Below are positions 52,174-61,235 of a stretch of DNA of 61,950 nucleotides, piece after piece. The stretch is from contig NZ_QRDY01000025.1 of assembly GCF_003386205.1 (NCBI RefSeq), positions 1-61,950 of the forward strand. The letters are read 5' to 3'. The position numbers and the translations under genes are program-made. The stretch comes from Cohnella lupini (GTDB lineage: Bacteria; Bacillota; Bacilli; Paenibacillales; Paenibacillaceae). The notes beneath the pieces were generated by a model that was given only the letters and a program-made list of their open reading frames with translations, ran no database searches and was not told the origin of the DNA. Each line of letters opens with the position of its first letter. Positions within the stretch are counted from its first letter, which is position 1.

Positions 52174-53826
52174 ATGGTAAGAGCACGCAAATTCGCTTGG
52201 TTAGCCGCAATGTTAGCTCTCATTCTATTGATTTCGGCTTGCTCGGGCAACTCCAACTCTGACTCCAGTTCAGCAGAGAGCGAATCCGCCGCAACAACGG
52301 CGTCCGGGAGCAAGGCTTCCGACAGCAGCGAGTCGGAACCGACGAAAGAAAAGATTACGCTTACGTTTTTCGATAAGAACACGGGAGATCAATTCAATAA
52401 TCCCGTCGCGCAGGAGATTACCAAAAGAACGGGCGTTACGTTCGAGATCCAGCAGCCGACGGGAAATCCGGAAGAGAAGCTGAATCTGATGCTCACCAGC
52501 AACGATCTTCCCGACCTTGTGCTCATGGATCGCCGCAGCGACATCGTGAACAAATATATCGCCGCCGGGGCTTTGATTCCCTTGAACGACTTGATCGAGC
52601 AGTATGGCTCGAACATTACGGAGATGTACGGAGACGTGCTGAATAAGAGCCGTTACAAGGACGGCAATAATTACTATCTGAACAATTGGTACGGCATGGA
52701 TCCGGATCCGGTCTGGAGCATCAATATGCGGATGGATATCCTGAAGGAGTTCGGATACGGCGACAAAGCGATGAAAGGCGAGAGCTTTACGCAAGCGGAA
52801 TTCGTCGATCTATTGCGCATGTTCAAGGAAAAGTACCCTCAGGTGAACGGCAAGGACGCCATTCCTTTCACGATGAATTCCGATCACATGCCGACCGTCG
52901 TCGGAACTTTCAAAGGCATGTACGGGATGAAGAACTACTACGAGCATGACGGCAAGCTGGAGCTCGACGTGCGTCATCCGAGGTATTTGGAGATGATCAA
53001 GTTCGTTAACGGGCTTCAGACGGAAGGGCTGCTGGATAAGGAGTGGGCGGTCAACAAGACGCAAATCTACGATCAGAAGCTTACGAGCGAGCGGGTATTC
53101 GCGAGCGGCGGCGGACTGCCGTCCGAAGCGAATCGGCTTCTGCGCGAGCAACTCGGCCAAGACACGGACAAACAATTTTACGCGTTTAAGATCGTGGCGC
53201 CCGATGTCGATCCTTCCCAGACGACCTACGGACCCCGAAGCTCGCTCGGATGGGACGCTATCGGCATCACGGTGGCCAACAAGCATCCGGTCGAAACGAT
53301 CAAGATGATGGATTTCCTCGTCAGCGAGGAAGGACAGTACTTGCTGCAATGGGGACTTGAGGGACAGCACTGGGATATGGCGGACGGCAAGCATACTCCG
53401 CGGCCGGAAGTCATTCAGGGCTTCAAGGACAATTGGAACGAATTCTCGAAAAAAACGGGCATCCGCAAATGGACGTGGTTCATCAAGAACGGCTTCGGCC
53501 AGGATGGAACCCCGTACGACCTGGCGGCCAAGTACGAGAGAGACGCGATCGCCACGCATGCCCTCGTGTCGATGAAGGATTCGACATGGGACATGGCGAT
53601 CTACGATAACCTTGGACCGGTCGGCGGAACTCCCGATGCTCTGGTCGAGCAGAAGGTGAAGGATCTTGTCGACAAGGCTTTTACGACGATGACTTACGCG
53701 GAATCGACCGCCGAGCTGGAGCAAGCTTACAACAAGCTGATCAGCAATCTGAAGGCGAACAATGCGGAGAAGATCGAGCAGGTCTATACGGACAACTATG
53801 TAGAACGGGTTAATTTGTGGAAATAA
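52174..53826 (+). CDS. Extracellular solute-binding lipoprotein
   Basis: A 550-residue lipoprotein with lipobox LISAC (Cys23), a Ser-rich linker and a large family 1-type binding fold. It presents oligosaccharide to the permeases at 48971-50821. TTAGGGGG lies upstream of the ATG. A 14-bp hairpin follows before the secreted GH97 gene. Confidence 0.92.
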   Translation: MVRARKFAWLAAMLALILLISACSGNSNSDSSSAESESAATTASGSKASDSSESEPTKEKITLTFFDKNTGDQFNNPVAQEITKRTGVTFEIQQPTGNPEEKLNLMLTSNDLPDLVLMDRRSDIVNKYIAAGALIPLNDLIEQYGSNITEMYGDVLNKSRYKDGNNYYLNNWYGMDPDPVWSINMRMDILKEFGYGDKAMKGESFTQAEFVDLLRMFKEKYPQVNGKDAIPFTMNSDHMPTVVGTFKGMYGMKNYYEHDGKLELDVRHPRYLEMIKFVNGLQTEGLLDKEWAVNKTQIYDQKLTSERVFASGGGLPSEANRLLREQLGQDTDKQFYAFKIVAPDVDPSQTTYGPRSSLGWDAIGITVANKHPVETIKMMDFLVSEEGQYLLQWGLEGQHWDMADGKHTPRPEVIQGFKDNWNEFSKKTGIRKWTWFIKNGFGQDGTPYDLAAKYERDAIATHALVSMKDSTWDMAIYDNLGPVGGTPDALVEQKVKDLVDKAFTTMTYAESTAELEQAYNKLISNLKANNAEKIEQVYTDNYVERVNLWK

Positions 53827-53841
53827 GTTCATAAGCAGTCT

Positions 53842-53875
53842 CGGGCTAGCATTCCCATACTGGAATGCTAGCTCG
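53842..53875 (+). terminator. Hairpin between binding-protein and GH97 genes
   Basis: A 14-bp stem CGGGCTAGCATTCC with GGAATGCTAGCTCG (one G-U) around CATACT. No T run follows, so it may protect the upstream mRNA 3' end or reduce read-through. Confidence 0.55.
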
Positions 53876-53948
53876 GACTCGCAGCGTATTCAGGAACAGA
53901 ATGCTTACCTCTTGATTTATACCGTTGTAAAATAAGAGGAGGGATATC

Positions 53949-56249
53949 ATGTCTTTGAAAAAAGTAGTCAGTTTAATACTGGCATTATCTATTATGCTTA
54001 CTTCCGTCTCCACCGTTTCGGCAGTCGATGCCGGAACGCAGTACGCGACAGCCTCGCCTAACGGCTCGCTCACGGCGACGATTTACTTGGAAGGCGGGGA
54101 GCTGTTCTATACCGTGGCGAAGAGCGGCGCGACCATCGTCGACAAATCGCGGCTCGGCATCAAGACCACCCAAACGGATTTCAACTCCGGAATGTCGTTC
54201 GTATCGACCGGCACGTCCTCCTGGAACAATACCTATTCGATTCCGGGCGGCAAAAAAAGCGTAAACACGGATAACGCGGTACAACGGGAATACGTCGTCT
54301 CTAAGGGCTCGGCTCAACTGAAAATCTATATTCGGGTCTATAATGACGGATTCGCTTTCCGATACTACGTCCCCGGGCTAGGAGCGACCCGCATCGAAAA
54401 GGAATATACCGAATACAACTTTCCTAACGGAACGGGCGGATGGGGACACGCGCCGGTCAACACTTACGAGGGAACCTGGCAGTATTACAGTTCCTCCGCG
54501 CTAGATACCAGCAGCGTTACCATGCCTTTTTTGGCTTCGATTAACAGCAACGCTTATTGGGCTTTATTTACGGAAGCGAACGTATATAACGCCAATGGGT
54601 CGTATTGCCCGTCGGTTCTAACCGGGAGCACGGGCCAGAACATGAAGTTCGGATGCGCGCCCGACCAAGCTCTGTACGGAACGAAGCTGGAAGTCTCCTT
54701 GCCTTTTCAGACCCCTTTCCGGGCCGTGATCGTCACCGACAATTTGAATGATCTCGTCAACTCGAATCTCGTGCAAAACCTGAACCCGCCGTCCAATATC
54801 GCGGACACCAGTTGGATTAAACCCGGGATCGCCGCATGGTCTTGGTGGAGCGAGGACTATTACGGAGACCCGGGCGTTCCGGAAGGCTATCGCGAAGTGC
54901 CTTTTACTTTGGCTCGCCAAAAAGAGTACGTGGATTTTGCCGCTTCCATGGGTTGGGAATACGTCACCGTCGACGCCGGATGGGCGACATGGACCGACGG
55001 CACGATCCCGGATCTCGTCACCTACGCCAACGCGAAAAACGTGGGTATCTTCATATGGGCCAGCCCGTACGTCCATACCCCCTATGGCGCGAGCAGGATG
55101 AATTTGCGGAAATGGGCTAGCTGGGGCATTAAAGGGGTAAAGGTGGACATGACGCAGAACGACTCGCAGGTCGGGATGAGCTTCCTGGAGTCGGTAGCCG
55201 ATTATTGCGCCGAGCTTCATCTGATGGTCTACTTCCACAACGTCACGAAGCCGGGCGGCGAAGAGCGTACTTGGCCGAACGTCATAAGTTCGGAAGGGGT
55301 GCTCGGCGCCGAACGCTATAAGCTGTATTGGCCGCCGGCTCCGACCGCCGTTCACAATACGACGCTTCCGTTCACGAGAAACGTGCTGGGCTCCATGGAT
55401 TACACGCCCGTCGCGCTTAGCAACACGAACAAAAACACGACGCAGGGCCATCAGTTGGCAATGTCTATCGTGTATGAATCCAAAATTCAAAATTACGCCG
55501 ACTCCATAGACATCTACGGAAACTGGAAAGGCACGGAGTTGCTGCGGGTCGTGCCGGCCTCGTGGGATGAGACGAAGCTTCTGGACGGATTCCCGGGGAG
55601 TCACGTCGTGATGGCAAGGCGCAGCGGTTCGGATTGGTATATCGGGGCGATGACCGACGGCGCGAGAACGATTACGATTCCTCTTACGAGCCTGAACCTC
55701 AGTTCCGGCAACTACACGGCTTATGTCTATAAGGACGGAGCATCAAGCGAAATTCTCACGAAAACGACAAGTACGGTAACGTCCGCTTCAACGCTGACGA
55801 TTCCTCTCCTTGCAACCGGAGGAGCCGCGGTTTTGATCTCGAAGACGACCGTACCGAGCATGCCTGCCGATCCCTATACTTACTATGAAGCGGAAAACGC
55901 GACTCTTGCCGGCGGAGCTTCCGTTGCAACCTGCGTTAACTGCTCGAACGGCAATAAAGTCGGTAACTTGGGCAATAATACGGGTACCGTGCAATTCAAT
56001 GTGACCGTACCGACAGCGGGTACGTACAAAGTGAAGTTGAATCATCTGTCAGCCAATGAGAGGTGGACCAACTACAGCGTAAATGGCGGATCTAACACGC
56101 TACTTAAATTAAGGCTGGAATCGGGAAGCTGGAATGTCGTTCGAAGCTATACGACATCCATGAATTTGAACGCCGGCAGCAACACGATTAAGTTCTCCTA
56201 TACCGATTGGGCGCCTGATATCGACAACATAGGTATACTGGTACCATAG
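53949..56249 (+). CDS. Secreted GH97 glycoside hydrolase with C-terminal CBM, probable alpha-galactosidase
   Basis: A 766-residue secreted enzyme. The signal peptide (about 1-25) ends near VSA. A GH97 N-terminal beta domain spans about 28-270, and the catalytic barrel about 280-540, with PGIAAWSWWSEDYYGDPG and GIKGVKVDMTQND. Asp400 in this motif is where the retaining GH97 alpha-galactosidases have their nucleophile; inverting alpha-glucosidases lack it. A C-terminal CBM35/CBM6-like domain (about 635-766) begins YYEAENATLAGG. AGGAGGG precedes the ATG. It would release galactose or shorten substrates outside the cell for the adjacent importer and GH4 enzyme. Confidence 0.9.
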   Translation: MSLKKVVSLILALSIMLTSVSTVSAVDAGTQYATASPNGSLTATIYLEGGELFYTVAKSGATIVDKSRLGIKTTQTDFNSGMSFVSTGTSSWNNTYSIPGGKKSVNTDNAVQREYVVSKGSAQLKIYIRVYNDGFAFRYYVPGLGATRIEKEYTEYNFPNGTGGWGHAPVNTYEGTWQYYSSSALDTSSVTMPFLASINSNAYWALFTEANVYNANGSYCPSVLTGSTGQNMKFGCAPDQALYGTKLEVSLPFQTPFRAVIVTDNLNDLVNSNLVQNLNPPSNIADTSWIKPGIAAWSWWSEDYYGDPGVPEGYREVPFTLARQKEYVDFAASMGWEYVTVDAGWATWTDGTIPDLVTYANAKNVGIFIWASPYVHTPYGASRMNLRKWASWGIKGVKVDMTQNDSQVGMSFLESVADYCAELHLMVYFHNVTKPGGEERTWPNVISSEGVLGAERYKLYWPPAPTAVHNTTLPFTRNVLGSMDYTPVALSNTNKNTTQGHQLAMSIVYESKIQNYADSIDIYGNWKGTELLRVVPASWDETKLLDGFPGSHVVMARRSGSDWYIGAMTDGARTITIPLTSLNLSSGNYTAYVYKDGASSEILTKTTSTVTSASTLTIPLLATGGAAVLISKTTVPSMPADPYTYYEAENATLAGGASVATCVNCSNGNKVGNLGNNTGTVQFNVTVPTAGTYKVKLNHLSANERWTNYSVNGGSNTLLKLRLESGSWNVVRSYTTSMNLNAGSNTIKFSYTDWAPDIDNIGILVP

Positions 56250-56288
56250 AGACGATTCGATTAAAAGAAGGCCGTTAGGTAACCGATA

Positions 56289-56326
56289 AAAGATGACTCC
56301 TGTACTGAACAGGGGTCATCTTTTTT
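56289..56326 (+). terminator. Terminator after the GH97 gene
   Basis: AAGATGACTCCTGT pairs with ACAGGGGTCATCTT (one G-U) around ACTGA, followed by TTTT. Ends the alpha-galactoside operon. Confidence 0.9.
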
Positions 56327-56445
56327 AGTCTCCCTAATCTGCTTCTAACTCCGGCAGAAGGTCAACATTCTATCGCAAAGCAATAACACGATCTGACCGT
56401 CAAATATGGTAGACTACTTCCATATAACGATCGGAGTGGATCCGG

Positions 56446-57279
56446 ATGGCGATCTTGAAGGAAAGCGCGAAAATGACCGGGACGGTTGCGCTGATCTTTG
56501 CTTTGAACGGTCTTGTAAACTATGAATTGATGCAGCCGCTTGCTAGCGGTTCAGATGTAGTTAACCTTATTCGGCGTCATCTCGATGATGCCGTATTTGC
56601 GCTGCTGTTCGTCATTGTCGGGTTTGCTTTTCTGGGCATATTCGCCGTGCTTACTAAGGAGAAGGGCTATCTCTATTTGAGCGTATTCTCTTTCCTGGCT
56701 TCGCTGCAGCTCTTCGCGGAATGGGACGAAAAAGGAATATTGTTCGGGGAATTCCCGGAGATAACCAACTTTTCGCTAGCAATTAAGAGCGCTGTTGTTA
56801 TTCTTGCCTTCTCCCTTATTACTTACCTGCTGGGTACGACGAACGAACGTTGGAGCCGGGGATTAATCTTAGCTAACTACGCTCTCTGGGGTACGATAAT
56901 GGTTTCCTCTCTGTTTGGAGCGGGCAAACCCTTCGTTCTCCTCCTAGATCGCTTGTTCATACTCGTAGTGCTCCTCAACATGACGCTTTACGTCGCGCAA
57001 TTCAAATCCCTTATGCGGCTGAAGAACCATCAGGCGGAGCTCCGTTGGATAGCCAAGGGGTTTGTCCTCTTCATGATCGTAGTGCTGCCCGATATCGGCA
57101 AAGACCTGCTTGAAAGTCTCCAGGGGCGCAGCATGGGATACCACGACGCCTATTGGGAGCAAGGTCTGGAGGACACTTTTCCTTGGGCGCTGTTAGTGCT
57201 GGTTGCGTATTTCGGCGTACTTTTTTTCGGAGATTCGTTCAGACCTTACGGGAAAATAAGAATGTTACGGAACAGCTGA
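56446..57279 (+). CDS. Sensor kinase, N-terminal membrane part (frameshift-split)
   Basis: A 277-residue reading frame with about seven hydrophobic segments, lacking any kinase domain, ending in a short out-of-frame tail after FGVLFFGDSF. It reads as the membrane sensor half of a ComP-like histidine kinase whose cytoplasmic half continues in the -1 frame. The two join if a ribosome slips back one base at the T7 run at 57221-57227, in the heptamer T TTT TTC, or if one T has been lost from the tract. Joined length would be about 651 residues. GGAGTGGATCCGG precedes the ATG. Confidence 0.7.
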   Translation: MAILKESAKMTGTVALIFALNGLVNYELMQPLASGSDVVNLIRRHLDDAVFALLFVIVGFAFLGIFAVLTKEKGYLYLSVFSFLASLQLFAEWDEKGILFGEFPEITNFSLAIKSAVVILAFSLITYLLGTTNERWSRGLILANYALWGTIMVSSLFGAGKPFVLLLDRLFILVVLLNMTLYVAQFKSLMRLKNHQAELRWIAKGFVLFMIVVLPDIGKDLLESLQGRSMGYHDAYWEQGLEDTFPWALLVLVAYFGVLFFGDSFRPYGKIRMLRNS

Positions 57280-58400
57280 AGTCGAAGAACGCGGCTCTTG
57301 AGCAGGAAGTGGATACGAGGCAGCGATTGGATCGGTTATTGTCCGTGTTGACTCGCGCTTACCGGGTAGGTGATCTGGAGCAAAGCGTACTACGCGAGGG
57401 GCAGCGATATTTTGCGTCCTATATGTTTAGGTTGGTTAAGTATACGGAAACAAAGCACGAAATACAGGGCGTAGGGGGAAGCTTAACGGCTTCTCTTGAA
57501 AAGGAGCTTCTAACCGCTCTGCGAGCGAAAAGTAACCGGCATATTCCTGGAGAGGTTAGCATTACTCCCTCGTTGGTTCTCGGAGCGGCAGGGGGGACGG
57601 GGGATACGAATTTGTATCTGGCAGTGTCCATGAATAGCGGGGAGCCCTTTGCTCTCGTGGAGCGGGATCGGTTCGCATTGATGCTGATGAGCAAATACGT
57701 ATCGATATTCTATGACTATTTGCATCTCATAGAGGCCAAGCTGAATGAAATGGAACAGAGGCATGGGAGCGACGAGCCCTGGTTGTCCAAGCTATTCATG
57801 CAGATTACGGAGAAGGAAAGAAAGCGGCTAGCATCCGATCTTCACGATGAAGTCCTGCAGGAGTTATTGAATATCCGCAGGTCAGTAGAACGAACGTCCG
57901 GGGAAAATTCCATGTATGAGAGCAGGAAAGACATATGCAGGGGATTGGACAACGTCGAATTCATGATCCGGGAAACCTGCCAGGAACTCATGCCGCCGTT
58001 CATATCCGAGCATGGCGTGCTTCACGCCGTCTCCAAGCTAGTGGAGAAAACGAGGCTGCGTGCGGAGTTTCAGCTAGAATTCAAGACACTGCCGATCACG
58101 GCTCCGATTAGCGACGAACAAACGATTACGATCTATCGAATCGTGCAGGAGCTGATTAACAACGGATTTAAGCATTCGGAGGCTCGTAAGCTGACGCTGG
58201 AGGTCGGGCAAGAGGACGAATGGCTGCACATTCGTTATAAGGATGATGGGGTAGGCATGGAGACGAGTCGGGATTTCTCCGATTCGAATCGGTTCGGCTT
58301 AAAGGGGATTGCGGAGCGAGCGCGGATGGTCGGAGGGAGCGTCACGCTAGAATCCCAACCCGGTCAAGGGTTGAAGGTTCACTGCGCTCTTCCGCTCTAA
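57228..58400 (+). CDS. Sensor histidine kinase, C-terminal kinase part (frameshift-split)
   Basis: The -1 frame after the T7 tract encodes about 390 residues: a coiled-coil linker (FVQTLRENKNVTEQLKSKN), a GAF-like region, a HisKA_3 domain with KRLASDLHDEVLQELL whose His is the phospho-acceptor, and an HATPase_c domain with QELINNGFKHSE and DDGVGM. This is the NarX/DegS/ComP-type kinase module. No convincing start codon with a ribosome site is seen near the junction, so it would be made only as a fusion with the upstream membrane part. Its stop overlaps the stop of the convergent response regulator gene by four bases. Confidence 0.8.
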   Translation, partial: RRFVQTLRENKNVTEQLKSKNAALEQEVDTRQRLDRLLSVLTRAYRVGDLEQSVLREGQRYFASYMFRLVKYTETKHEIQGVGGSLTASLEKELLTALRAKSNRHIPGEVSITPSLVLGAAGGTGDTNLYLAVSMNSGEPFALVERDRFALMLMSKYVSIFYDYLHLIEAKLNEMEQRHGSDEPWLSKLFMQITEKERKRLASDLHDEVLQELLNIRRSVERTSGENSMYESRKDICRGLDNVEFMIRETCQELMPPFISEHGVLHAVSKLVEKTRLRAEFQLEFKTLPITAPISDEQTITIYRIVQELINNGFKHSEARKLTLEVGQEDEWLHIRYKDDGVGMETSRDFSDSNRFGLKGIAERARMVGGSVTLESQPGQGLKVHCALPL

Positions 58401-59065
58401 GAATCGGATTGCGGCGATAGATCCAAGTTGATCCATTTGAGTTCAAGTCCCTTGAGCACGGCTTCTTGGCGAGAGGAGGCATTCAACTTCTCGAACAGGT
58501 GCGAGATGACATATTCGACATTGCGCTGGCTCATAAAGAGCCGGTCGGCAATGTCTTTATTTTTATAACCTTGGGCAATCATCCGGAGAACGCCGATTTC
58601 TTTATCCGAGAGGGCTTTATTGGCGCTGATCTGCTCCTGAGCAGGAGGAGGAAAACGACTCCCCTTCGCCCTAAGCTGCCGTGCAAGAGGCAGAGGTAAC
58701 ACCGTCAAGCGTTGAAATGCCATTCGAAGACTGCCGATAAACTCCTGTTCGCCAAGCGATTTCTCCAAGATCCCGGTCACCCCGATCTCGATCAGGCGAT
58801 CGTAATGCTCGGCTATGTCCTCTCCGGTCAGGATAACGATTATGGCCTCCGGATTCCTCTGCAAGGTCTCTTCGGTCAATTCGAATCCATTCATCCCCGG
58901 AAGCTTCAGATCGAAAATAAACAAATCGAATGAGAGTTCACGCATCAACTCTAGCGCCGCTTCGCCTCTCGAAGCGGTTGTAACGATATAGCCATGCTTC
59001 TCGAGAATCATGGCCGTTCCAGCCAAGAAGGTCTGGTGATCGTCAACGATCAATAGATGCTTCAT
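58397..59065 (-). CDS. NarL/LuxR-type response regulator
   Basis: A 222-residue regulator. The receiver domain (about 1-120) has acidic pocket DD8-9 and phospho-acceptor Asp52 in FIFDLKLPG. The LuxR helix-turn-helix (about 155-215) has LSDKEIGVLRMIAQGYKNKD and QRNVEYVISHLFEKL. I chose the ATG at 59065, with GGAGGAC upstream and the expected MKHLLIVDDHQ start. Most likely the partner of the convergent ComP-like kinase, although such pairs usually lie in one operon on the same strand. Confidence 0.9.
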   Translation of the reverse strand: MKHLLIVDDHQTFLAGTAMILEKHGYIVTTASRGEAALELMRELSFDLFIFDLKLPGMNGFELTEETLQRNPEAIIVILTGEDIAEHYDRLIEIGVTGILEKSLGEQEFIGSLRMAFQRLTVLPLPLARQLRAKGSRFPPPAQEQISANKALSDKEIGVLRMIAQGYKNKDIADRLFMSQRNVEYVISHLFEKLNASSRQEAVLKGLELKWINLDLSPQSDS

Positions 59066-59277
59066 GTTCGTGTCCTCCGCAAGCTTCTGGCTTCTCATTT
59101 ATTTTCACTATACTACATTCGCAGGATGGAGACACCGCAAACTTCCGCCTCTGAACCGCAAGATCGGCGATTCGGAACCGAAGCATTTATTGCGCGGTTT
59201 GGTTCCATCCTTTCGGTGATCGGAATGCGGACACCATGTTACCGTTGAGTCATGACTTGATAACGGGAGGTTATAAC

Positions 59278-60387
59278 ATGGAGAAGCGAATGGCATATTT
59301 GGATCGGCTGAAGGTGTTCTTGACGGTGCTGGTGGTCCTTCATCATACCGCAATCACATACGGAGGGGCAGGAAGCTGGTATTACAACGAGCAGCCAAGC
59401 ACGGATGTTGCAACCGCGTTGCTTTCGACGTTCACGGCAGTGAATCAATCGTTCTTCATGGGGTTGTTTTTTTTCATATCGGGATATGTGACCCCATCCT
59501 CTTATGACCGTTATGGAGCGGTTAAGTTTATGAAGGTCCGATTGATCAGATTCGGAATTCCGATCATCCTCTTCATGGCCGTCATCACTCCGTTATTAGC
59601 GTATGTCTCAACTGGGTATGAGGGCTCGTTCGCCGATTACTTGAAGACGAGAGTGATATCGAACCTTCTTCTTAGTTTTGCGGAATTCGAGGTGGGACCG
59701 CTGTGGTACTTGGTGGCGTTGCTCCTATTCTTTGCGGCTTATGCGGGGTACCGGCTAATCAGAGGGGAACAGTCTGCCAAGAATACGTTCAAGCTAACAT
59801 CGAGAACGATTGTCGGATATCTCGTCGCCGTCGCGGTGGCCAACTTCCTTATTCGATTGATTTATCCCGTCGGGGAGACGGTGTTGTCTCTGCAGCTTGC
59901 TTATTTCCCGGCGTACATTGGATTATTTATCGGAGGGATAGGGGCTTATCGGGGAAAATGGCTGGATCAATTAACGAAGTCCGCTGCTCGTAAATGGAGA
60001 GTCGTTGTGTGCGTTCTCATTATTTTATTTCCCATCGTTATGTTGCTCGGCGGTGCGATGGAAGGGGATACCTCCTTCGAAGGCGGCATGAATTGGCAGT
60101 CGGCCATTTACTCTACTACTGACCCGATACTAGGCTTCGGAATCTCTTATCTGCTGCTGGTAGCGTTTCGCAAGCGCTGGAACGGCGATCCTTCTCCGGT
60201 GTCCAGATGGCTGTCGGCTCAAGCTTTTCTCGTCTATATTATTCATGCCTTGATCGTGACTTATATCTCCTATTGGCTCCGCGGTATTTCCATCGATCCT
60301 CTTCTTAAGTTTATTCTGGTCGGATGTTTGGCACTGCCGCATTGCTTCTTGGTCGCTTCCCTCCTCCGGAAGATTCCTGGGCGGTAG
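59278..60387 (+). CDS. Acyltransferase 3 family membrane protein
   Basis: A 369-residue integral membrane protein with about ten TM segments and the family N-terminus YLDRLKVFLTVLVVLHHTAI, whose His is the proposed catalytic residue. Members O-acylate extracellular or membrane glycans, lipids or antibiotics; the acceptor is not predictable. I chose the ATG at 59278, with GGGAGG 7 bases upstream. Divergent from the NarL-type regulator and possibly one of its targets. Confidence 0.88.
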   Translation: MEKRMAYLDRLKVFLTVLVVLHHTAITYGGAGSWYYNEQPSTDVATALLSTFTAVNQSFFMGLFFFISGYVTPSSYDRYGAVKFMKVRLIRFGIPIILFMAVITPLLAYVSTGYEGSFADYLKTRVISNLLLSFAEFEVGPLWYLVALLLFFAAYAGYRLIRGEQSAKNTFKLTSRTIVGYLVAVAVANFLIRLIYPVGETVLSLQLAYFPAYIGLFIGGIGAYRGKWLDQLTKSAARKWRVVVCVLIILFPIVMLLGGAMEGDTSFEGGMNWQSAIYSTTDPILGFGISYLLLVAFRKRWNGDPSPVSRWLSAQAFLVYIIHALIVTYISYWLRGISIDPLLKFILVGCLALPHCFLVASLLRKIPGR

Positions 60388-60541
60388 AAGGCGGAGGAGG
60401 GTGCTTGAGATGAGGCTGCTGGTGCTGCTTAGATTCGGCTGCATTTCCGCATGACGAAGCTTCTTTGATCCACGTCTCGTAATTTGATTAGCGCAATACA
60501 AACATGAGGCAGTTGATCGCAATTTCGTCAACTATTACAGG

Positions 60542-60943
60542 CTAATTTATAATCTCGCCTTTATCTATTTTCGCCAAACGTACCAGCCAAACTGCGAGCT
60601 GTTCAGGCGTTTGTCGCACCCAATCTTTCACTTCGTCAACAATTTTTAATGGGGCTGTGCTGCGATAAGATCGTGTCGGATTTCCTGGAAATTTCTTGTC
60701 CGTCACATTCGGATCATTTTCCCAGGCACCTGTCGGCTCAACGAGGTACACGCGCGGTGCGCCATCGCCTTTTGCCAACTCAGCAGCTAATCCAGCTCCA
60801 TCACGCAAAGCTGTAAAATAAATGTGATTCATCACAACATCGGGATTGTAATTTGAGCGAAAACCAGCTGTAAGCAAGTCTCCAAGCTGCAAATCTGCTC
60901 GTGTCCCATGATAAAAAGGACCTTTGTCAAGAATTTCAGTCAT
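60542..60943 (-). CDS. arr: Rifampin ADP-ribosyltransferase Arr
   Basis: A 133-residue enzyme matching the Arr family in length and motifs: GPFYHGTRADLQLGDLLTAGF (abbreviated, residues 8-28), NHIYFTAL, VYLVEPTGAWENDPN and PGNPTRSYRS. Arr transfers ADP-ribose from NAD+ to the ansa-chain hydroxyl of rifampin and inactivates the drug. GGAAAGG precedes the ATG. It has its own promoter with a 12-bp palindrome just upstream. No integron or plasmid marker is visible, so this looks like an intrinsic chromosomal copy. Confidence 0.93.
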   Translation of the reverse strand: MTEILDKGPFYHGTRADLQLGDLLTAGFRSNYNPDVVMNHIYFTALRDGAGLAAELAKGDGAPRVYLVEPTGAWENDPNVTDKKFPGNPTRSYRSTAPLKIVDEVKDWVRQTPEQLAVWLVRLAKIDKGEIIN

Positions 60944-60957
60944 CTCGTTACCTTTCC

Positions 60958-60969
60958 GTCAGATCTGAC
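60958..60969. promoter_or_regulatory. 12-bp perfect palindrome upstream of arr
   Basis: GTCAGATCTGAC lies 15-26 bases ahead of the arr start codon, downstream of the candidate promoter. It could be an operator. Confidence 0.4.
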
Positions 60970-61017
60970 ACTCTTAATCAGCACTGACAATCTTTATTTT
61001 TCAAAGAATTCTCTAAG

Positions 61018-61045
61018 ATTATAAACTAATTTGAACTTTGCTCAA
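61018..61045 (-). promoter_or_regulatory. Candidate sigma-A promoter for arr
   Basis: On the minus strand: TTGAGC (61040-61045), 16-base spacer, TATAAT (61018-61023). The perfect -10 box supports it. Confidence 0.6.
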
Positions 61046-61235
61046 AATAAATGGCTGTGTATGTCACTATAATCTAAACCAAGAACTTTTTGAGTTTCAA
61101 CGTATTTTGCTTCAACTGCGGCTTTTTCAACGTTCCACCAGGTTTTGTGTGTACCATTTAATTATGTCAGCCATTGGCTTAATCGATTCATTAACGTTGG
61201 CTACCAAGAAAGCAGTGTTTTTAATAGAACTCTTT
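61042..61235 (-). pseudogene. Decayed gene remnant, minus strand
   Basis: Two adjoining minus-strand frames carry coding-like peptides: one with FLVANVNESIKPMADIIKWY, the next in another frame with WWNVEKAAVEAKYVETQKVL and LGLDYSDIHSHLF before a stop at 61042. Joining them needs a frameshift near 61145, and no ribosome site is seen. It looks like the C-terminal end of a lost gene. Family not recognised. Confidence 0.35.

Noticed and set aside
52810..53832. 340-codon minus-strand frame opposite the second binding lipoprotein
   Set aside because: No ribosome site and unusual composition; the plus strand has a lipobox and binding fold.
54618..55604. 328-codon minus-strand frame opposite the GH97 gene
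   Set aside because: Antisense shadow; the plus strand contains the GH97 catalytic motifs.
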